Shown here piece after piece: positions 58,399 to 64,000 of a stretch of 64,000 nt of DNA (its first letter is position 1; each line of letters begins with the position of its first letter). The translations under genes were made by a program, and so were the position numbers. Origin of the DNA: Streptomyces sp. P9-A4. GTDB lineage: Bacteria; Actinomycetota; Actinomycetes; Streptomycetales; Streptomycetaceae. The notes under the pieces are model-generated. The model was not told where the DNA came from and did no database searches. It saw only the letters and a program-made list of their open reading frames with translations. The stretch covers positions 2,800,501 to 2,864,500 of the forward strand of contig NZ_JAZIFY010000001.1 of NCBI RefSeq assembly GCF_036634195.1. The letters are read 5' to 3'.

Positions 58399-58884
58399 GT
58401 GGGCGAGTTGGAGATCGTCGGGCGGGGCAGGACGGCGGATGTGTACGCGCTGGACGGGGCGCGGGTGCTGCGGCGGTACCGGGAGGGCGGGGACGCGACG
58501 CGGGAGGCGGAGGTGATGACCCGGCTGGCCCGCTGCGGCTATCCGGTCCCGGAGGTGCTGGGCGCGGAGGGCTCGGACTGGGAGACGGCGGAGGAGGGGG
58601 GCGCGCCGGGCCTGGACCACGCGATGTCGGCGCTGATCCTGGCGGAGGTGGCGGTGTCACCGGCACCGTACGCCCAGGGCGCACGGGCGGGCCTGGCGGC
58701 GCTGGTCTCCCGGGTGGGAGCGACGGCACTCCCCCACCTCGCAGAGGCCCGGACCCGCCGGGCGGCGGACCCACACCTGACGGAGGAGGAGGTGGGGGCA
58801 CTGGGGAGGGCGGAGACGCTGGTGAGGAACGAGGTCGACGCGCACGTCGTGGGCGGGATCGAGGTCGTCCACGAGTTCCGCTGA
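58399..58884 (+). pseudogene. Internally deleted APH-family phosphotransferase
   Basis: About 161 codons, open and without frameshift. The first 55 residues match the N-lobe of aminoglycoside/choline-type phosphotransferases (VGRGRTADVYALDGARVLRR, EVMTRLARCGYPVPEVLGAE). The sequence then jumps at GSDWETAEEGGAPGLDHAMS to the part that normally follows the catalytic centre (IDW...EGPPGLDxAMSALI). The substrate helices and the whole catalytic HxDxxxxN loop are missing, about 90-100 residues by comparison with the family as I know it. It cannot be an active kinase. Start uncertain: GTG at 58351 or 58399, or TTG at 58408 after GGAGG. It may be a decaying gene or a repurposed fragment. Confidence 0.7.
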
Positions 58885-58898
58885 CTTAGGGTGCGGCC

Positions 58899-58973
58899 AT
58901 GGGACCACTGCTGAGGGCCGTCGGCGAGAACCGGCCCTACGAACCGCTGCTGACGTACGGGAGCCCCCGATGA
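58899..58973 (+). CDS. Possible 24-residue small ORF coupled to the VOC gene
   Basis: ATG at 58899 to TGA at 58971, overlapping the ATG of the VOC gene (ATGA). Peptide MGPLLRAVGENRPYEPLLTY plus four residues. Ribosome-binding site weak (TTAGGGTG). It could be a translational coupler, a remnant of a deleted gene, or chance. Confidence 0.35.
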   Translation: MGPLLRAVGENRPYEPLLTYGSPR

Positions 58974-59320
58974 CTGTCCGGCGGGCCGTGCCCAATCTTC
59001 GTACCTCTGCGCCGGAGGAGAACCGGGTGTTCTACGGGCTGCTCGGTTTCGAGCCGGTGATGGACCACGGCTGGATCACCACCCTCGCCTCGCCGTCCTC
59101 CCCCACGGCCCAGATCAGTCTGATGACCCACGACCTGACGGCCCCGGTCGTCCCCGATCTGAGCGTGGAGGTCGACGACGTGGACGCGGCCTACGCGGCG
59201 GTCCTCGCTACGGGCGCCGAGATCGTGCACCCCCTGACCGACGAACCCTGGGGCGTCCGACGCTTCTTCACCCGCGACCCGGACGGCCGTGTGATCAACG
59301 TCCTGAGCCACGGGTCCTGA
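58970..59320 (+). CDS. VOC-superfamily (glyoxalase/bleomycin-resistance fold) protein
   Basis: 116 residues: MTVRRAVPNLRTSAPEENRV and FYGLLGFEPVMDHGWITTLA form the first beta-alpha-beta-beta-beta module, VPDLSVEVDDVDAAYAAVLA and GVRRFFTRDPDGRVINVLSH the second. The final DPDGRVINV motif carries the usual place for a metal-ligand glutamate, here Val-Ile-Asn, so metal binding is uncertain. Such proteins act as lyases, dioxygenases or drug-binding immunity proteins. No substrate clue in the context. It follows the gutted phosphotransferase. Confidence 0.88.
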   Translation: MTVRRAVPNLRTSAPEENRVFYGLLGFEPVMDHGWITTLASPSSPTAQISLMTHDLTAPVVPDLSVEVDDVDAAYAAVLATGAEIVHPLTDEPWGVRRFFTRDPDGRVINVLSHGS

Positions 59321-59342
59321 CCGGTCCCGGTCGCTTGCCGCG

Positions 59343-59981
59343 TCAGTTCGAGAGGGCCAGGCGGACGCCGAAGGCCGCGATGACCGTGCCCGTCAGGCGG
59401 TCCAGGCAGCGGCGGGCCCGGGGCTTGCGGAGTTGGTCGCGGAGGAGGCGGGCGAAGGCGATCAGGACCGTGGACCAGAGGAGGCCCAGGACGATGTGTT
59501 CGCTGGTGAGGAGGAGGCCCATCGTGAAGTGGTCGCCGCCCGCCGGGAGGAACTGCGGCAGGACCGCCACGTAGAACGCGCCGACCTTCGGGTTCAGGAG
59601 GTTCGTCAGCGTCCCCTGGCGCCAGCCGGCCGCCAGCGAGTCGCGGTCCGTCGGCCCCTCGCCCTCCGCGCCGTCCGTCGCCGGGAGGCCGCGGAAGGTG
59701 TTGCGGAGCATCTGGACGCCGATCCACACCAGGTACGCGGCGCCCGCCCAGCGCAGGATGTCGTACGCCAGCTGGGAGGCGGTGAGAAGCGCCGTCACGC
59801 CCAGGGACGTGAGCACGCCCCACAGCAGCGTGCCGGTCTGGATGCCGAGGACGACGCCCCAGGCCCGCGCGCGATGGCCCACGGCCGATGTGCGGAGGAC
59901 CAGCGCCGTGTCGAGACCGGGGGTGAGGGTGAGGAGCCCTACGACGAGGGCGAAGGACCATAGAGCTGTGGTGGCTTCCAT
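59343..59981 (-). CDS. LysE/RhtB-family amino acid exporter
   Basis: 212 residues with about six hydrophobic segments: ALWSFALVVGLLTLTPGLDT (the family's TPGPD-like motif, here TPGLD), ARAWGVVLGIQTGTLLWGVL, AYDILRWAGAAYLVWIGVQM, GTLTNLLNPKVGAFYVAVLP (conserved NPK), LSEHIV-type helix and FGVRLALS end. LysE-type proteins export amino acids or related compounds. Downstream of the hut operon on the same strand, separated by 111 bases; export of surplus amino acids from histidine catabolism is conceivable but unproven. Confidence 0.9.
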   Translation of the reverse strand: MEATTALWSFALVVGLLTLTPGLDTALVLRTSAVGHRARAWGVVLGIQTGTLLWGVLTSLGVTALLTASQLAYDILRWAGAAYLVWIGVQMLRNTFRGLPATDGAEGEGPTDRDSLAAGWRQGTLTNLLNPKVGAFYVAVLPQFLPAGGDHFTMGLLLTSEHIVLGLLWSTVLIAFARLLRDQLRKPRARRCLDRLTGTVIAAFGVRLALSN

Positions 59982-60092
59982 GGATTGTCAGGATATCCCG
60001 GGCCCGGTCGGGCGGTACGGCCCTACGGCGGTCCCGTGGCCGCGCAGCCGCGAGGCACAGGTCGCCCATGAACCGGAGCCCAGGACGATCAC

Positions 60093-61262
60093 TCAGACCA
60101 CGCGCACACCCGCCCGCCAGACCTCCGTCACCAGCGGGACCCCCGGCCGGTACGCCAGGTGGACGTGCGACGGGGCGTCCAGGAACGTGAGGTCCGCGCG
60201 GGCGCCGGGCGTCAGGCGGCCCACGTCCGTGCGGCGCAGGGCCGCCGCGCCGCCCGCCGTGGCCGACCACACCGCCTCGTCCGGCGTCATGCCCATGTCC
60301 CGTACCGCCAGGGCGATGCAGAACGGGACGGAGGACGTGAACGACGAGCCCGGGTTGCAGTCCGTGGACAGGGCCACCGTCACGCCCGCGTCCAGGAGCC
60401 GGCGGGCGTCCGGCCACTCCGCCCTGGTGGAGAACTCCGCCCCCGGCAGGAGCGTCGCGACCGTCGAACCGTTCGCCAGCGCGTCCACGTCGGCGTCCGT
60501 CAGGTGCGTGCAGTGGTCCGCGCTCGCCGCGTCCAGCTCCACCGCCAGCTGGACACCGGGGCCGTACGTCAGCTGGTTGGCGTGCACCCGGGGGTGGAGG
60601 CCCTTCGCCTTGCCGGCCGTCAGGATCGCGCGGGCCTGGTCGCCGTCGAACGCGCCCTTCTCGCAGAAGACGTCCACCCAGCGGGCGTACGGTGCGCAGG
60701 CCTCCAGCATCTCGCCCGTCACCAGCTCCACGTACGCGGCCGGGTCGTCCGCGTAGTCCGGGGAGACGATGTGCGCGCCGAGGTACGTCACCTCGTCGGT
60801 GTGCTCGGCGGCGATACGGAGGGCGCGGGCCTCGTCCTCGACCGTCAGGCCGTAGCCGGACTTGGTCTCGAAGGTGGTCGTGCCCTGGCGGAGGGCTTCG
60901 CGGAGGTAGCGGGCGACGTTCGCCGACAGGGCCTCGTCGGAAGCCGCGCGCGTCGCCGCGACCGTCGTACGGATGCCGCCCGCGGCGTAGGCCTGGCCTG
61001 ACATGCGGGCGTTGAACTCGGCGGTGCGGTCGCCCGCGAAGACGAGGTGGGAGTGGGAGTCGACGAAGCCGGGGATCACGGCTCGGCCGGCCGCGTCCAT
61101 GGACTCGTCGGCGGCGGGGGCCTGTGCCGCCGGGCCCGCCCAGATGACCCGCTCGCCCTCCAGGACCAGTGCCGCGTCCTTGATCAGGCCCAGGGGGGAG
61201 CCGTCCCCCAGGGTCGGGTCGTTGGTGACGAGGGTGGCGATGTTCGTGATGAGCGTCGTCAT
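60093..61262 (-). CDS. hutI: Imidazolonepropionase
   Basis: 389 residues from the ATG at 61262 with GGAGAG upstream. Amidohydrolase-superfamily metal site [20 protein letters not shown] near residue 67, [80 protein letters not shown]. It opens the imidazolone ring to N-formimino-L-glutamate, the third step of histidine degradation. It is the last gene of the hut operon in this window. Confidence 0.96.
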   Translation of the reverse strand: MTTLITNIATLVTNDPTLGDGSPLGLIKDAALVLEGERVIWAGPAAQAPAADESMDAAGRAVIPGFVDSHSHLVFAGDRTAEFNARMSGQAYAAGGIRTTVAATRAASDEALSANVARYLREALRQGTTTFETKSGYGLTVEDEARALRIAAEHTDEVTYLGAHIVSPDYADDPAAYVELVTGEMLEACAPYARWVDVFCEKGAFDGDQARAILTAGKAKGLHPRVHANQLTYGPGVQLAVELDAASADHCTHLTDADVDALANGSTVATLLPGAEFSTRAEWPDARRLLDAGVTVALSTDCNPGSSFTSSVPFCIALAVRDMGMTPDEAVWSATAGGAAALRRTDVGRLTPGARADLTFLDAPSHVHLAYRPGVPLVTEVWRAGVRVV

Positions 61263-61376
61263 GGTGCTCTCCGGTGGGAGGGGCGGGCGTTCGGGTGCGG
61301 GCCGGTGGCCGGCTGTGCCCACCCGTTCCGCCCCGCGGAACGCATGCCCACAACCGACCGTGACAGGCCCTGGGTC

Positions 61377-62714
61377 CTAGGTCCTCAAGGTGGCGATCGC
61401 CGTCGCCAGGGCCTCGCCCGCGTTCGGTACGTTCACGTGGGTGCCGTCCCTGACCACGACCCGGCCGGCCACCACCACGTGGTGGACGTCCGCCGCCGTC
61501 GCCGCGAAGACCGCTGTCTCCGCCGCCAGGCGCGGTACCGGGCCCGCCGTTCGCACCGTGTCCAGTGCGATCGTCGTGAAGTCGGCCAGGGCTCCCTGTC
61601 CCAGGGCGCCCGCGTCCGTCCAGCCGAGGGCCGCGTGGCCGTCCGCCGTCGCCGCGCGGAGGAGTGCCGCCGCCGTCCAGTGGCCCCGGGTGCGGGTGCG
61701 CAGCCGCTCGTTCAGCTCCATCGCCCGCGCCTCTTCGAACAGGTCGATGACCGCGTGGCTGTCGCTGCCGAGGGAGAGAGGGGAACCGGCGCGCTGGAGG
61801 GCGACCGCCGGGCCGATGCCGTCCGCGAGGTCGCGTTCGGTCGTGGGGCACATACAGGTGCCGGTGGCCGTCGAGCCGATCAGGGCGATGTCGGCGTCCG
61901 TCATATGGGTGTTGTGGACGCCCGTCGTGCGCGCGCCGAGCACCCCGTGGTCCGCGAGGAGCTGCGTCGGGGTGCGGCCGTGGGCGGCGAGGCAGGCGTC
62001 GTTCTCGGCGGTCTGCTCCGAGAGGTGGACGTGGAGGGGGGCCCCGCGGTCCTCCGCCCAGCGGGCCACCGTGGACAGCTGGTCGGCCGGGACCGCCCGT
62101 ACGGAGTGGATCGCCGCTCCGACGCGTACGCCGTCCCGGTCCTTGAGGGCCGAGACGCGCTCCGCCCACTTCTCCGCCGTGCCGTCGGTGAAGCGGAGCT
62201 GGTGCCGCTCGGGGGCGGCGCCGAAGCCGGAGGAGAGGTACGCGGTGTCGAGGAGGGTGATGCGGATGCCCGCCTCCCCGGCCGCCGCGATGAGCGCCTC
62301 GCCCATGGCGTTGGGGTCGGCGTAGGGGGCGCCGCCGGGCGCGTGGTGGAGGTAGTGGAACTCTCCGACGGCGGTGATGCCGGCGAGCGCCATCTCCGCG
62401 TACACCGCGCGGGCGAGCGCGAAGTAGCTGTCGGGGGTGAGGCGCTGGGCGACGTTGTACATGACTTCGCGCCAGGTCCAGAAGGTGCCGGAGCCGACCT
62501 GGACGGTGCCGCGCAGGGCGCGGTGGAAGGCATGCGAGTGGGCGTTGGCGAGGCCGGGGACCGTCAGGCCGCGGAGGGCGACGGCGCCCGGCGGAGGCGC
62601 CTCCACTCCCGTCCGTACGGCGGTGATGCGGCCGTCCAGCACGTCCAGGGCCACGCCCGGCTCGACGTTCGTGTCGAGCCAGGCGTGTTCCAGCCAGTAC
62701 GTCGTCAGCGGCAC
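61377..62714 (-). CDS. hutF: Formimidoylglutamate deiminase
   Basis: 445 residues from the GTG at 62714, which has GGAGGAG upstream inside the preceding gene. Amidohydrolase motifs: TVPGLANAHSHAFHRALRGT near residue 53, PLHVHLSEQTAENDACLAAH, GVHNTHMTDADIALIGSTAT, GSPLSLGSDSHAVIDLFEEA. It converts N-formimino-L-glutamate to N-formyl-L-glutamate and ammonia, i.e. the five-step hut route. Overlaps the M20 hydrolase gene by ten bases, so it is co-translated. Confidence 0.94.
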   Translation of the reverse strand: MPLTTYWLEHAWLDTNVEPGVALDVLDGRITAVRTGVEAPPPGAVALRGLTVPGLANAHSHAFHRALRGTVQVGSGTFWTWREVMYNVAQRLTPDSYFALARAVYAEMALAGITAVGEFHYLHHAPGGAPYADPNAMGEALIAAAGEAGIRITLLDTAYLSSGFGAAPERHQLRFTDGTAEKWAERVSALKDRDGVRVGAAIHSVRAVPADQLSTVARWAEDRGAPLHVHLSEQTAENDACLAAHGRTPTQLLADHGVLGARTTGVHNTHMTDADIALIGSTATGTCMCPTTERDLADGIGPAVALQRAGSPLSLGSDSHAVIDLFEEARAMELNERLRTRTRGHWTAAALLRAATADGHAALGWTDAGALGQGALADFTTIALDTVRTAGPVPRLAAETAVFAATAADVHHVVVAGRVVVRDGTHVNVPNAGEALATAIATLRT

Positions 62715-63922
62715 GCCAGCTCCTCCAGTACGTCGGCGAGTGCGAGGACCCCGGCCACGCAGTCGTCCTCGGCCGCGGACTCGGCCGGGGAGTGCGAGAC
62801 GCCGGTGGGGTTCCGTACGAACAGCATGGCGGTCGGGATCGATTCGGACAAAATACCCGCGTCGTGGCCCGCGCCCGTGCCGAGGACGGGGACCTTGCCG
62901 GTCGTCCCGAGGATCCGGGACAGCTCGTCGCGCAGGGCGTGCGAGAACTCCACGACGGGTGTGAAGGACTCCCGTACGACGGTGAGGTCGATGCCCTGCC
63001 GGGTGGCGTGCTCCTGGGCGGCCTTCTCGATGCCCGCGATCACGGTGTCCAGGGAGTCCTGGTCGGCGGCGCGGGCGTCGAGCCAGCCGCGGACCAGGGA
63101 GGGGATGGCGTTGACGCCGTTGGGCTCGACGGCGATCTTGCCGAAGGTGGCGACGGCGCCGGCCAGCTCGGCCTCGCGGCGGGCGGTGAGGACCGTCTCC
63201 GCGTAGGTGAGCATCGGGTCGCGGCGGTCGACAAGACGGGTGGTGCCGGCGTGGTTGGCCTCGCCCGCGAAGTCGTACCGCCAGCGGCCGTGCGGCCAGA
63301 TGGAGGAGGCGATGCCGACGGGGTCGCCGGACAGGTCGAGGGCGCGGCCCTGCTCGACGTGGAGTTCGACGAAGGCGCCGACGCGGGCGAGCCGTTCGGG
63401 GTCCGGGCCGATCCCCGAGGGGTCGTACCCGGCCGCCTCCATGGCCTGCGGGAGGCTGGTGCCGGTGGCGTCGCGGAGCTCGTACGCCTGCTCCTTCGTC
63501 AGCCGTCCGGCGGTGAGGCGGGAGCCGACGCAGGCGAGGCCGAAGCGGGCGCCCTCCTCGTCGCCGAAGTTGACGATGGCGAGGGGGCGCTTGAACGAGA
63601 CGCCGCGGGAGCGGAGTTCGTCGAGCGCGGCGAAGGAGGAGACGACACCGAGGGGGCCGTCGTAGGCGCCGCCGTCGGGGACGGAGTCCAGGTGGGAGCC
63701 GGTGACGACGGCATCGCCCGCGGTGGGGTCGCCGAGCCAGGCCCACTGGTTGCCGTTGCGGTCGGTCTCGACGTCCAGGCGGCGGGCCTCGGCCTGCATC
63801 CGGAACCAGAGCCGGCAGTCGGCGTCGGCCTCGGTCCAGGCGTAGCGGCGGTAGCCGCCCGAGGCGGCGCTGCGGCCGATGGGCCGCAGCGACCGCCACA
63901 TGGCGTGGAAGCTGTCGCTCAC
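62705..63922 (-). CDS. M20-family amidohydrolase (allantoate amidohydrolase-like), probable hut enzyme
   Basis: 405 residues, GTG at 63922 overlapping the hutU stop. M20 peptidase-like zinc site: VVTGSHLDSVPDGGAYDGPL near residue 82 (His and bridging Asp), VNFGDEEGARFGLACVGSRL (Glu), FVELHVEQGRALDLSGDPVG (His), GRWRYDFAGEANHAGTTRLV, GTGAGHDAGILSESIPTAML (last His). The family includes allantoate amidohydrolases and N-carbamoyl amino acid hydrolases. Its place between hutU and hutF, with no hutG visible, suggests that it hydrolyses N-formyl-L-glutamate; that is inference from context. Confidence 0.88.
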   Translation of the reverse strand: MSDSFHAMWRSLRPIGRSAASGGYRRYAWTEADADCRLWFRMQAEARRLDVETDRNGNQWAWLGDPTAGDAVVTGSHLDSVPDGGAYDGPLGVVSSFAALDELRSRGVSFKRPLAIVNFGDEEGARFGLACVGSRLTAGRLTKEQAYELRDATGTSLPQAMEAAGYDPSGIGPDPERLARVGAFVELHVEQGRALDLSGDPVGIASSIWPHGRWRYDFAGEANHAGTTRLVDRRDPMLTYAETVLTARREAELAGAVATFGKIAVEPNGVNAIPSLVRGWLDARAADQDSLDTVIAGIEKAAQEHATRQGIDLTVVRESFTPVVEFSHALRDELSRILGTTGKVPVLGTGAGHDAGILSESIPTAMLFVRNPTGVSHSPAESAAEDDCVAGVLALADVLEELACR

Positions 63923-64000
63923 GCCGAGGCCTCTTCGTCGGAGCCCTCGCGCATCGGGACGCGGACGCCCTTCTCGTCGGCGACCCGCTCGGCGATGTCG
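63919..64000 (-). CDS. hutU: Urocanate hydratase, C-terminal end
   Basis: Only the last 26 codons are in the window, ending DIAERVADEKGVRVPMREGS and a short acidic tail before the TGA at 63919. DIAERVA..KGVRVPMR is typical of the HutU C-terminus. The NAD-dependent enzyme hydrates urocanate to imidazolonepropionate. The stop overlaps the start of the M20 gene (GTGA), making hutU the upstream gene of this operon. Confidence 0.8.
   Translation of the reverse strand, partial: DIAERVADEKGVRVPMREGSDEEASA

Noticed and set aside
1..64000. Mobile element, prophage, tRNA or CRISPR array
   Set aside because: No transposase, integrase, phage structural gene, tRNA-like cloverleaf or spaced direct repeat was recognised on either strand.

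Overview
The window is high-GC actinobacterial chromosome, almost certainly Streptomyces. Coding density is high, GTG starts are frequent, and many neighbouring genes overlap by four bases (GTGA or ATGA). The genes and their order recall the S. coelicolor SCO302x-SCO307x region. The first half also matches, from memory, the manA/manB/whiB2/fbiA-fbiB/LCP/fadE25/purE-purK block of Mycobacterium tuberculosis. I see no tRNA, rRNA, CRISPR array, insertion sequence or prophage.

Left part (1-20 kb): the 3' side of a cation-efflux gene's reading frame is cut by the window edge. It is followed by mannose metabolism (manA, a SIS-domain protein, a Trm112-like protein, a phosphomannomutase and a DUF3499 protein). 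Next come a degenerate zincin-like protein, a DUF5719 protein coupled to a giant membrane glycosyltransferase, and the developmental regulator whiB. A cysteine dioxygenase gene follows, preceded by what looks like a leaderless poly-cysteine leader peptide. Then come F420 biosynthesis (cofD/fbiA, cofE/fbiB), an unusual zinc-knuckle protein with a lysine-rich tail, a DNA glycosylase, a sugar-nucleotide transferase and a secreted PGRP-type amidase.

Middle (20-42 kb): five LytR-CpsA-Psr (LCP) cell-wall glycopolymer ligases lie within 10 kb, interleaved with an ExoA-like glycosyltransferase and a thioesterase. After them come an acyl-CoA dehydrogenase, a UDP-glucose dehydrogenase, the purK-purE-dipeptidase operon, a GtrA-like flippase, a two-component system and a POT peptide transporter. 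GDP-mannose, UDP-glucuronate and LCP genes together point to envelope glycopolymer assembly.

Right part (42-64 kb): a four-gene, fully overlapping cell-surface cassette contains two sortase substrates (LAQTG and LPKTG), a WxL/DUF916-like protein and a neocarzinostatin-fold membrane protein. It is followed by a SigI-type partner-switching module, then a polysaccharide-type locus (DegT aminotransferase, flippase, large membrane proteins, deacetylase, glycosyltransferase, FemAB-like acyltransferase). After this come an internally deleted phosphotransferase, small genes, and the histidine-utilisation operon hutU-(M20 amidohydrolase)-hutF-hutI, with hutU cut by the window end.

The most interesting items are the poly-Cys leader in front of a cysteine-degrading enzyme, the surface cassette, the gutted kinase, and a response regulator and kinase that share one frame across a single stop codon inside an 18-base duplication.
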